A stretch of 64,000 bases of DNA from an uncultured Halomicronema sp. (lineage in GTDB: Bacteria > Cyanobacteriota > Cyanobacteriia > Phormidesmidales > Phormidesmidaceae). Shown here piece by piece: positions 44,878 through 53,299 of the stretch. The notes beneath the pieces are model-generated. The model had not been told where the DNA came from. It worked only from the letters and a program-made list of their open reading frames with translations, and made no database searches. Each line of letters opens with the position of its first letter. The first letter of the stretch is position 1. The stretch is from contig CALCCA010000089.1 of NCBI GenBank assembly GCA_937899725.1, positions 62,001 through 126,000 on the forward strand, in the 5' to 3' direction. The position numbers and the translations under genes are program-made.

Positions 44878-45720
44878 ATGGCAAATGAGGAGCAGCTGGC
44901 GAAACTCCGCGCAGGCATTGATAGCTGGAATCAGTGGCGTCAAGAGGTCGAGACGGCCGCGATCGACTTGAGCCGCGCCAACCTGAGCAACGCTGTGCTC
45001 AACGGGGCCAATCTGAACGGGGCCGACCTTTCTCGCGTCAACTTTATTGGGGCTTCGCTCTCGGGGGCTGATTTATCTCAGGCTGATCTTTCTCGGGCTG
45101 ATTTAAGTGGAGCCGACATCAACAAGGCAAATTTAACCGGAGCCACCCTCACCGGAGCTAATTTATTGGGGGCTGACCTGGCTGAAACGATTCTCAGCCA
45201 AGCGATGATGTCAGGCGTCAATCTCAATCGCTCTGACCTCTCCAACGTCGACTTAAGTGAGTGCAATCTCAGTCAGGCCAGCTTAATTGGCGTAGAGATG
45301 AGCCGGGCTGACCTCACGGCAGCTAATCTCAGCGATGCCAACCTCAAGCGAGCGGAGCTACAGCGGACTAAGCTCGTCAAAGCGGATTTATCCGGGGCTA
45401 ACCTGGCGGATGCGCGGCTGTTGAACGCGGACTTAAGCGAAGCGCAACTCCAAGAGACGAATATGAAGGGGGCTCGTCTCAACCGGGCCAACTTGACCAA
45501 GGCGAACTTTCATGCAGCCAATCTGGCGGACGCCAACTTGTTGGGCGCTAATCTGACCGCCGCGACGCTGACCGCCGCGAATTTACTCAACGTCAACTTG
45601 AGTGGGGCTGACCTGACTTTGGCCACGCTGCAGAATGCAGACTTAGAGGGCGCTGTTTTAGAAGGGGCGACCCTCAACCAAACAGTAATGCCCGATGGCG
45701 CTGTACGCACTGAAGCATGA
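44878..45720 (+). CDS. Pentapeptide-repeat protein
   Basis: After about 30 residues of helical N-terminus, the protein is an almost unbroken series of A(D/N)LSxA-type five-residue repeats, for example 'ANLNGADLSRVNFIGASLSG'. These form a right-handed quadrilateral beta helix of about 45 coils in total. Function in cyanobacteria is largely unknown; some relatives protect gyrase. The 280 residues are complete. Its TGA overlaps the ATG of tsaB by four bases (ATGA), so tsaB translation probably depends on it. Confidence 0.93.
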   Translation: MANEEQLAKLRAGIDSWNQWRQEVETAAIDLSRANLSNAVLNGANLNGADLSRVNFIGASLSGADLSQADLSRADLSGADINKANLTGATLTGANLLGADLAETILSQAMMSGVNLNRSDLSNVDLSECNLSQASLIGVEMSRADLTAANLSDANLKRAELQRTKLVKADLSGANLADARLLNADLSEAQLQETNMKGARLNRANLTKANFHAANLADANLLGANLTAATLTAANLLNVNLSGADLTLATLQNADLEGAVLEGATLNQTVMPDGAVRTEA

Positions 45721-46370
45721 TTGGCTTGGCGATTCACACCAGCAGTCCTGAACTGGGGTTGGCACTGCTTGAGTTAGCCCCAGAGGGCACCAGCGCGATG
45801 AAATCGCAGGTCTGGCCACTGGGTCGCGACTTGACAGCCTATCTGCATACTTGCCTACAGACGTTTATGGCTCCCTATGCCTGGTCTGATCTGGCTTACA
45901 TCGCCGTAGCAAAAGGCCCTGGCGGTTTCACCGGCACACGCATTGGCGTCGTCGTCGCGCGAACTTTAGCCCAGCAATTGACCATTCCCCTATTTGGGGT
46001 CTCCAGCCTAGACGCGATCGCCCAACATCATTTTTCCACCCTGGTTCCAGAGGCCGCTCCTCCCAGGGCTGACCAACCACCCCATACCGCTGTGGCCCTG
46101 CGCGCGCAGCGGGGGGAAATGTTTGGCGCGGTGTATCAATACCAAGAGTCGAGTTTGCAAGTGGTGCAGCCCGAAGCGCTGTATGCCCAAACTGAATGGG
46201 ACTCTAAATTGGCGACCTGGCCGACGCAGCATCATTTGATTCAGGCCGAAGGAGGACAAGCTGCCACCGTCACAGGCGTTTTATCGCTGGCTCAGGCCCG
46301 GTGGCTAGGGGGCGATCGCCCCGATTGGCAAACGGTATTACCCTTCTACGGTCAACATCCGGTGCGATGA
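45717..46370 (+). CDS. tsaB: tRNA threonylcarbamoyladenosine complex subunit TsaB
   Basis: TsaB pairs with TsaD, the catalytic subunit of t6A37 modification in ANN-decoding tRNAs. The 217-residue product starts 'LAIHTSSPELGLALLEL' (ASKHA fold) and contains the signature 'AKGPGGFTGTRIGVVVARTL'. The second half is the divergent TsaB C-domain. It overlaps the pentapeptide gene (ATGA), and its end lies 10 bases from the convergent GGCT-like gene. Confidence 0.93.
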   Translation: MIGLAIHTSSPELGLALLELAPEGTSAMKSQVWPLGRDLTAYLHTCLQTFMAPYAWSDLAYIAVAKGPGGFTGTRIGVVVARTLAQQLTIPLFGVSSLDAIAQHHFSTLVPEAAPPRADQPPHTAVALRAQRGEMFGAVYQYQESSLQVVQPEALYAQTEWDSKLATWPTQHHLIQAEGGQAATVTGVLSLAQARWLGGDRPDWQTVLPFYGQHPVR

Positions 46371-46380
46371 TGAGCGGGCA

Positions 46381-46920
46381 TTAAGCAGCTGTGGCGTGAA
46401 CCGTCGGCAACCGTCGGCCATCGGCTTGGGTTTGCTGCAGCTGATGCATGTGCTCAAACAACTTCCAGCAGTAGGGCTCTGGCAGCCCGCAGGTATAGGC
46501 TCCGCGCAGCACCACGCTGAAATACCAGTCATTAGGGGCAATCTCTTGGTTGAGCTTTTCCTGCACGGTGTAAGTGCGAATGTTGGAGTAGACGCGGCCG
46601 GCGCAGTTGACGGTAATCGACTCATGGTGATAGCCAATCTCGCGCTCATCAAGGGCCGCACTCAGGCGTTGGGGCAACCGATAGAGCACCCCCTCCACCG
46701 TATGACGAGTATCTCTGACAACGTCTAAAACGCCGCAGTTGCGACGCTCTGATTTACGAAAAAAGCCCAAACGATACCCGGGCAGGGTGGCTGGACCGAT
46801 GACATAGGCGTGCGTGCTTTCGCCAAGCGATCGCTTCAGATCAACCGGGCACATGCAAGACCCATAGGCAAAATAATAAAAGCTCGATTCGTCAGACTTT
46901 TTCGCCAGCAGCATTGTCAT
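46381..46920 (-). CDS. Gamma-glutamylcyclotransferase-like protein
   Basis: The 179-residue product has 'YYFAYGSCMCPVDLKRSLG', the GGCT opening (usually YGSN), then 'GPATLPGYRLGFFRKS' and 'VEGVLYRLP'. The general acid Glu is expected in 'DEREIGYHHESI'. GGCT enzymes cyclise gamma-glutamyl residues to 5-oxoproline; Cys replacing the usual Asn after Ser is a variation. GGTGA lies before ATG 46920. It is convergent with tsaB. Confidence 0.85.
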   Translation of the reverse strand: MTMLLAKKSDESSFYYFAYGSCMCPVDLKRSLGESTHAYVIGPATLPGYRLGFFRKSERRNCGVLDVVRDTRHTVEGVLYRLPQRLSAALDEREIGYHHESITVNCAGRVYSNIRTYTVQEKLNQEIAPNDWYFSVVLRGAYTCGLPEPYCWKLFEHMHQLQQTQADGRRLPTVHATAA

Positions 46921-47373
46921 TGCTATCAGTCACCTTTTACCAGGCAATGGAGGGATTGTACCAAACTTTCTGCAGAATGGAGCCGACCAATCTACTGTAA
47001 GACGATGGACTTACCGTGGATTAGCGATCGCTGCAAAAGTTTACGTCTTTTCCCCCGTCCACCCCCCCGCGCCTGTTCGCTTTAGTGAGCCAGGGGCATG
47101 ATGCGATCGCGCCATGCCCAACGAGGCAAATCGCCAGGGGCATCTGCCCTACGAGGCGATGGGTTTAGGGCAACGCTTTTGGCTTCCCTGAAGTCCTCCA
47201 AGCTCGATAAAGGAGAACTTTGCGCCCATCTATGGAGAGCTTCCTTTGCTGTGGCGAAGCCTGCCCACAGGGCGTAGGCATGGACAGTAGCAGAGCACCC
47301 AGCGATGCTAGACAGATGCTTTGGCACTGCCCAAGCCCCGATGCTCAAAGACTCTATATGATTGGCAACGCCC
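46921..47373. other. Non-coding gap with a short palindromic repeat
   Basis: The gap holds GGCGAAGCCTGCCC-ACA-GGGCGTAGGC (47253-47279) and several GATCGC motifs. No gene is credible. The minus-strand frame 47082-47348 has no ribosome site. Confidence 0.5.
47253..47279. repeat. Short palindromic repeat (GCCTGCCC-ACA-GGGC..AGGC)
   Basis: The arms GCCTGCCC and GGGCGTAGGC pair with a two-base bulge. Related GCCT-CCC-GTA-GGG units occur at 51772-51786 and inside the second MITE copy (58796-58820). Confidence 0.5.
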
Positions 47374-48393
47374 TTAGATAATTACCAGGTTGGCGAGGCT
47401 ACCGCTATAGCCAGTGATTTCAATCACGGCATCATTAGCGGCCTGAAAACCAGCCACCTCATCATTTAGCGCTAAAAACGTGCGATCTTCTGGCTTAGCC
47501 GCCGCTCCCATTGAGGCCGATAGGTCTTCAGTCAACACCCCTTCGATGGTGAAAGTCGCCGCCCCCTCTGAGGCAAACGTTTCTTCAGTCAAGACCTCTT
47601 CAATCTTTTCTGGGTTGAGGGTTGCCACCGTTCCGACTTCTTGAACAGCCCCCGCGGCGATCGCAAACGGGCCGTCAATCATATCGACGGTTGCTTCTAC
47701 CGCCGACAGATCGGCGGGCGATTCTGACTCTGCGGTGATATCGAGAGCAGAGTCCGGGGTATCGGTCTCAGCCCCGTCGATAACTGCAGCAAGATTAAAG
47801 TCTGTGATGACATCAAAGTCATCTAAAGACGAATCAGTCAACTCATTAATGACAAATACATCTGCGCCTGGGCCGCCAGTTAAGAGATCGCCATCGGCAC
47901 CGCCGTCAATCTCGTCGTCGCCCAGGCCGCCGATCAAGACGTCATGGCCCTCACCGCCATGCAAGATGAGGTCGGCTTCAGTGCCCGTCGCATCCACCTC
48001 GTCCTTAAAGGGAGAACCGATTAACTCTTCAATGCTAAAACCGGAAAAGACCGCTTCGGCAAACGAAAGACCCTGCAGTGCCCCGCCCGCATCAATCGTG
48101 TCAAAACCAGGGCCGCCAAACATACCTGCGGGAATCCCAATAGGATTGATGACGACATCGTCCGCATTAGCCGCACCATCGTCAGTCTCAGCAGGCGCAC
48201 TGAACCCTTCTGAAAACCGAAAGGTATCGTTTCCAGGGCCACCGTAAAAGGTATCGAAGCCTGGCCCATCGTTAAATACATCGTTTCCAGGACCGCCAAA
48301 CACGACATCATTGCCGCTGCCATCATTAAAGATGTCATCCCCGTCTGTGCCGGAGAGAAAATCAGATCTGTCGCTGCCTGTTATGGTTGCCAT
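47374..48393 (-). CDS. RTX-type calcium-binding protein
   Basis: The 339-residue protein begins with glycine/aspartate nonapeptides of the RTX kind ('GSGNDVVFGGPGNDVF', 'GGPGNDTF') and a second block near 155-195 ('GGEGHDVLIGGLGDDEIDGG', 'GGPGADVFVIN'). Such repeats bind Ca2+ and fold after export, usually by a type I system. The C-terminal 130 residues are acidic and not recognised, ending in a hydrophobic 'NLVII'. No signal peptide is present. Codon use is ordinary. No type I transporter is nearby. Confidence 0.88.
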   Translation of the reverse strand: MATITGSDRSDFLSGTDGDDIFNDGSGNDVVFGGPGNDVFNDGPGFDTFYGGPGNDTFRFSEGFSAPAETDDGAANADDVVINPIGIPAGMFGGPGFDTIDAGGALQGLSFAEAVFSGFSIEELIGSPFKDEVDATGTEADLILHGGEGHDVLIGGLGDDEIDGGADGDLLTGGPGADVFVINELTDSSLDDFDVITDFNLAAVIDGAETDTPDSALDITAESESPADLSAVEATVDMIDGPFAIAAGAVQEVGTVATLNPEKIEEVLTEETFASEGAATFTIEGVLTEDLSASMGAAAKPEDRTFLALNDEVAGFQAANDAVIEITGYSGSLANLVII

Positions 48394-49264
48394 TGATCTT
48401 TAGAAACTGTGGATAGTCGAGATCGGGTAGATGCGTTAGCGCAGGCAAATCACTGCCTAAATCTTCGATGATTGATCGCTTGAGTCCGTTGAGAGTTGCT
48501 GATAGCCGAGAATCGAGTTGTGACGTATCTGGTGGCTCGGGGCTCTGACAGACTAAAAGACCTGACGTAGCACCAGAAGCGGCTTCTAATACCTCGCATA
48601 CTGGGATAACTCACTTGGCCTCAGTATATCCCCCGTCATTAACCTATCGAATTGATCAACACTATCCTCATATTTAAACCATCTTTATCAAAGACTAATC
48701 GCTACTTCATAGAAAATTCACGGAATCAACATCATTGTCTTATTCGACTTTAAATTAGCTGCTTGCTCCCGCCTTTGGCATCCCCATTTTCTGAGATGGC
48801 TACTTTAAAGATTGATGCTGACGCTGTCATCTGACGCTGAGATCCTCGATTTATATTGGCTTTCCCCGGCTTGCCTGTCACCCAGACGACGATAAGTAGC
48901 TTCATATTCTCAGGGATTCCGAGTGCCATTACCCCCTTTCGTTACACCGAAAATTATTGTGAATTCAATAAAAATTGGGGACAAACCAAATAGGGAACAG
49001 TCTGGCTAGGCGATCGCTCATAATTTTTTTTAACTATCGCGACATCTCCTCTAAAAATCCCTTAAGAGATTGCAGAAAGCCGTTAGGTTTGATCAGGAGT
49101 CGTCACGGATACCCGTAGATTTACAGAGGCGTGCTCGCATGTCTCGCGGCTCCGGTTCATGGTTTGTGCGGAGAGGGTCAGGGCCGTGCGGGGGGCCAAC
49201 GGCGATCACCGCTGCAGACCGTGCCAAGATGGAGGCAGGACACTCAGCAAAGGAAGGGACAAGC
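48394..49264. other. AT-richer non-coding region before RNase Z
   Basis: This 870-base region separates divergent genes. Its middle (48600-49060) is AT-rich, and the last 200 bases hold the rnz leader. The rnz frame extends back to 49070, but that extension is unlike the family. Nothing else is recognised. Confidence 0.5.
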
Positions 49265-50221
49265 TTGGAGATCACCTTTTTGGGAACGAGTTCTGGTGTG
49301 CCAACGCGATCGCGCAACGTGTCAAGCGTGGCTTTGCGGCTGACTCAGCGGGGAGAAATCTGGCTATTTGACTGTGGTGAAGGCACCCAGCATCAGTTTT
49401 TGCGCAGCGAGTTTAAGGCCAGCCAAATTCGTCGCATTTTCATTACCCACATGCATGGTGACCACATCTTTGGGCTGATGGGGCTGTTGGCCAGCTGCGG
49501 CCTCGCCGGGAATCCCCAGCAAAAGGTCGATATCTATGGCCCTCCTAAGCTGCATGATTATTTGCAAGCCTGCCGTCGCTACTCTCAAACCCACTTTTCG
49601 TTTCCGATCAAAGTTCACACGGTCGAGCCGGGGCGAGTTTATGAAGATGATGACTTCGAGGTGACCTGCGCCTTGCTAGAGCACCGAGTGCCCGCCCACG
49701 GCTATCGCGTCAGCGAAAAGGATCGTCCGGGACGCTTCGACGTCAAACGGGCTCAGGGCTTGGGCATTCCGCCGGGGCCAATTTACGGCAAGTTGAAGAA
49801 TGGCGAGGTGGTGACCCTGCCAGACGGACGGCGCATCAACGGCAAAGACCTCTGTGGGCCCACGTTGCCGGGGCGCAGTTTGGCCTATTGCACCGACACG
49901 GTTTTTTGTGAACGGGCGGTCGAGCTGGCGCAGAAGGTTGATGTGCTGATTCACGAGGCGACCTTTGCTCACCAAGATGCGGAGATGGCTTATCAACGCC
50001 TGCACTCAACCTCGACGATGGCGGCTCAAACCGCCCTGCTGGCTCAAGCGAACCAGCTCATCATGACCCACTTCAGCCCGCGCTATGCCCCGGGCAATGC
50101 GATTGAATTAAAAGACCTCTTAGCTGAGGCGCGGTCAATTTTTCCCAACACGGTCATGGCGCGTGATTTTGACACGTATCCCATTACCCGTCGTGAACCG
50201 GCGGCGCTGGTAGTCCTGTAG
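49265..50221 (+). CDS. rnz: Ribonuclease Z
   Basis: RNase Z removes the 3' trailer from tRNA precursors. The metal motif '[13 protein letters not shown]' and '[14 protein letters not shown]' at the start are diagnostic; '[16 protein letters not shown]' and '[10 protein letters not shown]' complete the zinc site. The frame is open from ATG 49070, but the usual N-terminus begins at the TTG at 49265, preceded by a strong AGGAAGGGA ribosome site five bases away. This gives 318 residues, the family length. A longer protein from ATG 49229 cannot be excluded. Confidence 0.93.
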   Translation: MEITFLGTSSGVPTRSRNVSSVALRLTQRGEIWLFDCGEGTQHQFLRSEFKASQIRRIFITHMHGDHIFGLMGLLASCGLAGNPQQKVDIYGPPKLHDYLQACRRYSQTHFSFPIKVHTVEPGRVYEDDDFEVTCALLEHRVPAHGYRVSEKDRPGRFDVKRAQGLGIPPGPIYGKLKNGEVVTLPDGRRINGKDLCGPTLPGRSLAYCTDTVFCERAVELAQKVDVLIHEATFAHQDAEMAYQRLHSTSTMAAQTALLAQANQLIMTHFSPRYAPGNAIELKDLLAEARSIFPNTVMARDFDTYPITRREPAALVVL

Positions 50222-50245
50222 GGACGATTTGAGCGAGCTGACGGG

Positions 50246-50695
50246 TTAAACGGATAGCTCCGGACTCTGGTGCCGCCGGTCGGGCAGGCGATCGCCCAAC
50301 CGTTGACGAATGTCATCCAGCTGTTGACTGCTGCAAACACCGGCTCGGGGCTGCGGCACTTCGCTGTTGGGCCAAGAGTCTAAGTCCCCACAGGGGCAAG
50401 GCGATGATTTGACACCGTGAACGAGCATGGGGAGCGGCATTACGCAGCGCGCACAATCAACAATGTCCCACTCATCGCTCAATAGATCAGCGATGCTTTC
50501 ATCGGTACCGCGCAGAAAGCTATCGGCTGAGTTTTGCAGGATGGTTTGCCAACAGTGGTGGAACGCCACACTCAGCTGCGAGCCGTGAAAAATGGGGCTG
50601 GGCAAGCACTGAGTTTGGCTGTGCTGGAAGACGACCGGTTTGCCCAGCTGAAACCAATAAGCTAGGTAAGACTGAACTTTTTGAACAGAGGCCAT
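50246..50695 (-). CDS. Conserved cyanobacterial hypothetical protein with Cys motifs
   Basis: The 149-residue product starts 'ASVQKVQSYLAYWFQLGKPV', a pattern I associate with a cyanobacterial family of unknown function. Two Cys pairs, 'CARC' and 'SPCPCGDL', may bind zinc. 'FLRGTDESIADLLSDEWDIV' is another conserved-looking block. GGAAGGAAA precedes ATG 50695, an excellent ribosome site. It is convergent with rnz. Confidence 0.85.
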   Translation of the reverse strand: MASVQKVQSYLAYWFQLGKPVVFQHSQTQCLPSPIFHGSQLSVAFHHCWQTILQNSADSFLRGTDESIADLLSDEWDIVDCARCVMPLPMLVHGVKSSPCPCGDLDSWPNSEVPQPRAGVCSSQQLDDIRQRLGDRLPDRRHQSPELSV

Positions 50696-50816
50696 AGATT
50701 TCCTTCCAGCTAGAGTTGACGACCGGCTGGTTGATGCAACGCGTTCTTCATTTAGATCGTAGTCGGTTAGCTAGAAAGATGGTCTGTTATCAAGGGTTTG
50801 CAAGATGTTGTAATAA

Positions 50817-51404
50817 TCAGCGGAGCGGCTCTTTACCCGCTTTGAGAACGGGAACGCCAAGTTGACTGAGATCAACGGCAAAGCCAGCGACGACGAGATA
50901 GGTGACGTCGGCAACGGCCCCGACCTGGCGGGTCAACGTTCCTAAGCGATCGCGAAACGTGCGGCCCAGCGGATAAGCGGGAACCACCCCCCAACCCGTT
51001 TCTTCTGCGACCAGAATGAGGGTGCCGCGAAAGTGGGCGATCGCCTGCAGCAGCCCGTCAACCTGCGGCTGCCAGTCGTCGTGAGCGGCCTCCAAACCAT
51101 TGGCGACCCACGTGCCCAAAGAATCCACCAGCCAGCATTCTGTCGCCTCTGCCCGGCCTAGCGTAAGGGCTAAATCGACCGGCACTTCTAGTGTTTGCCA
51201 CTGGGCCGAACGCCGCTGACGGTGAGTGGCAATACGAGCTTGCCAGTCAGCATCCTCAGCCTGTTGACGTGCCGTGGCCACATAGGTCACCGGCTGCGCT
51301 GACTGCCGGGCCAGCTGCTCTGCCCATTCACTTTTGCCTGATTTGGTGGGGCCTGACACTAAGATCCGTTTACCCATCGCTGCGGTTTTGGCCATCGTTG
51401 TCAT
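50817..51404 (-). CDS. cobU: Adenosylcobinamide kinase/guanylyltransferase
   Basis: CobU phosphorylates adenosylcobinamide and transfers GMP to it in late cobalamin assembly. The 195-residue product has Walker A 'LVSGPTKSGKSEWAEQLA', 'VTYVATARQQAEDADWQARI' with the guanylated-His region 'ATHRQRR', and 'LVAEETGWGVVPAYPLGRTF' near 145. Starts at 51461, 51404, 51395 or 51377 are possible; 51404 is used, but the family core begins only at the last Met. No riboswitch was seen in its leader. Confidence 0.93.
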   Translation of the reverse strand: MTTMAKTAAMGKRILVSGPTKSGKSEWAEQLARQSAQPVTYVATARQQAEDADWQARIATHRQRRSAQWQTLEVPVDLALTLGRAEATECWLVDSLGTWVANGLEAAHDDWQPQVDGLLQAIAHFRGTLILVAEETGWGVVPAYPLGRTFRDRLGTLTRQVGAVADVTYLVVAGFAVDLSQLGVPVLKAGKEPLR

Positions 51405-51771
51405 TGAAAATTGGGCATTGCTGAACTGAAGGATGAGTCCAGTGTTCGAGACTGCGGGCAAGATGCCTGCTCTCCGTGGTTAATGGTGCATCAACTTGTG
51501 TCATTTCTCTGGTTGGCGATTCAACTCACACCCAAAATCAGCAACGCTGAAAATTGCGGTTATGGTCCCGGCGAGCGCGTTATCCACTAGCGCCGAAGAC
51601 TTTTTGCGCAAACAGGCTCCCGTGACCGCATCCGTCATGCCGGTCACCCCTATGGAGTCATAGCGAAATGGTCACAGTCACTAGTTTGTCAGTTTTTCTT
51701 CATGGCTCTCAGTAGGTCCCATTTCTTGCCGACAGGTTTTTGCTTGGCAGAGACGCTAACGCGTTGGTCTT

Positions 51772-51786
51772 GCCTGCCCGTAGGGC
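51772..51786. repeat. Short palindrome GCCTGCCC-GTA-GGGC
   Basis: GCCC and GGGC pair around GTA. It lies in a segment (51740-51800) that shares 'AGACGC' and 'GACTCCGCTCA' blocks with the MITE-like element. Confidence 0.45.
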
Positions 51787-51906
51787 TTATGACTCCGCTC
51801 AACCCTCAAATTCCGACCTAGCCAGCAATCGAGCTGATTGAGCGGCGGCGAAATCAGCCACTGGTCTAACAGTCATTCAGCCCCGCGACTTCCAGGGGAG
51901 ATTGTC

Positions 51907-52040
51907 TAATACCAATTCTACGAATTACAGCTACACATACGAGTCGGCTTTCTCCCTCGGGGAGACGCGATGCAAACGACTCCGCTCAGCCGACGTTCCT
52001 TGAGCGGAGTCGCAAGGAAGATCTGTAGCCCAGTTTCAAT
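51907..52040 (+). mobile_element. MITE-like element, copy A (right end lost)
   Basis: It begins TAATACCAATTCTACGAATT and matches copy B (58690-58858) almost base for base through 'CTTGAGCGGAGTCG' and 'AAGGAAGATCTGTAGCCCAG'. It lacks the 25-base inner insertion of copy B and its right terminal inverted repeat. No transposase frame is present. Confidence 0.75.
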
Positions 52041-52201
52041 AAGGGGGGGGCACATCACCGCGATCGCGGTCAGCCAGCATGTCGCGCTCCCAGTCGCCTC
52101 AAATTACCGCCTCAACGTTGTGTCCACGTTATGCCGTGCGACTCCGAAGAGTTTGATAAATTATGGATTGCCGATTTGTTTTCCTAAAAGAGACCGCATT
52201 C

Positions 52202-53263
52202 ATGGTGTTTGCTGCCGATAATCAATTTTTTCTCCGCAATATTTGGTATCACGCCATGCCCAGCCGGGAACTCAAGCCCGGCAAAACGATCGCCAAGACC
52301 CTGCTCAACGAGCCGATTTTGTTTGGCCGGACCGCTCAGGGCGAGCCCTTTGCGATTAAAGATCTGTGTCCTCACCGGGCGGTGCCGCTCAGCTGTGGCT
52401 CCTTCAACGGTGCTGATGTGCAGTGTTGCTATCACGGCTGGCGGTTTGGTCCAACCGGCAAATGTTTAGAAATTCCCTCGCTGATGGCCGACCAGCAGAT
52501 GGAGCTGAGCCGCTTCGACGTGCCGCACTATCAGGTGCAAGAAGTGCAGGGCAACCTGTGGATTTATATGGCCGAGTCCACCACCACCGCGGCTCCGCCG
52601 CCCGCGCTCGAGATTCCGCGAGTGCCCGGTTTTGCCGATGATGTGCAGCCCGCCATGACCTATCGGATGCGGTTTCCCTGCTTTATTGACCATGCCGTAG
52701 TCGGTTTGATGGATCCGGCCCATTCCCCCTTTGTGCATCGCAGCTGGTGGTGGCGCGGCACTCAACTCAATCCTGAAATCAAGTGGTTTGATCCGTCGCC
52801 CTATGGGTTTACGATGCGGCGTCACCAAATGCCCGACACGATGGGGCGCGGGTATTGGCTGATTGGTGGCGTCCCCCAGAACGAAATCATCTTTTACCTG
52901 CCGGGGGTGCGCACGGAGGAAATCACCACCGCTAAATATCGAGCCGTCAACCTAACCACGGTCACGCCGCTCAGCGATGACGAAACTGATGTGACGTTTG
53001 AGTTTTATTGGAATATTCCCTGGGGCTTTTTGCTCAAACCAGCGATGCGATACCTGATTCCAGAATTTTTGGGGCAGGATCGAGACGTGGTTGCCCACCA
53101 ACAGGTCGGCTTAAAACATGAGCCCATTCTGCGACTGATCAAAGACTCTGATGTGCTCGCTCGGTGGTATTACCAATTGAAGGCCGAATATCAGCGATCG
53201 CAACAGGAGCAGCGAGAATTTGTGTCTCCGGTAAAGACGCAACAGCTGCGCTGGATGGCTTAA
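52202..53263 (+). CDS. Rieske [2Fe-2S] aromatic-ring-hydroxylating-type oxygenase
   Basis: The 353-residue protein has the Rieske cluster ligands 'CPHRAVPLSCG' (C56, H58) and 'CCYHGW' (C75, H78). The mononuclear iron site is in 'LMDPAHSPFVH' (D171, H174, H179). It is related to pheophorbide-a-oxygenase- and vanillate-demethylase-like oxygenases. The substrate is not known. The frame opens at 52163; ATG 52202 begins at 'MVFAADNQFFLRNIWYHAM', the usual start. A shared hairpin terminates it and the convergent kinase gene. Confidence 0.9.
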   Translation: MVFAADNQFFLRNIWYHAMPSRELKPGKTIAKTLLNEPILFGRTAQGEPFAIKDLCPHRAVPLSCGSFNGADVQCCYHGWRFGPTGKCLEIPSLMADQQMELSRFDVPHYQVQEVQGNLWIYMAESTTTAAPPPALEIPRVPGFADDVQPAMTYRMRFPCFIDHAVVGLMDPAHSPFVHRSWWWRGTQLNPEIKWFDPSPYGFTMRRHQMPDTMGRGYWLIGGVPQNEIIFYLPGVRTEEITTAKYRAVNLTTVTPLSDDETDVTFEFYWNIPWGFLLKPAMRYLIPEFLGQDRDVVAHQQVGLKHEPILRLIKDSDVLARWYYQLKAEYQRSQQEQREFVSPVKTQQLRWMA

Positions 53264-53266
53264 TCG

Positions 53267-53298
53267 GAGTCAACGACATCAGGGGGCATCGTTGACTC
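53267..53298. terminator. Bidirectional hairpin between convergent genes
   Basis: GAGTCAACGA (53267-53276) pairs perfectly with TCGTTGACTC (53289-53298) around a 12-base loop. It lies between the Rieske gene stop and the kinase stop, four and two bases away. Confidence 0.65.
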
Positions 53299-53299
53299 G

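Larger units (their letters stand above)
51405..52201. other. Non-coding region with MITE-like repeat
   Basis: It contains a decayed palindromic repeat (about 51740-51800) and MITE-like copy A (51907-52040). No credible gene is seen. The G-run at 52047-52054 lies just after copy A. Confidence 0.55.

Noticed and set aside
45078-45737. Minus-strand frames opposite the pentapeptide gene
   Set aside because: They are mirror products of the repetitive coding sequence.
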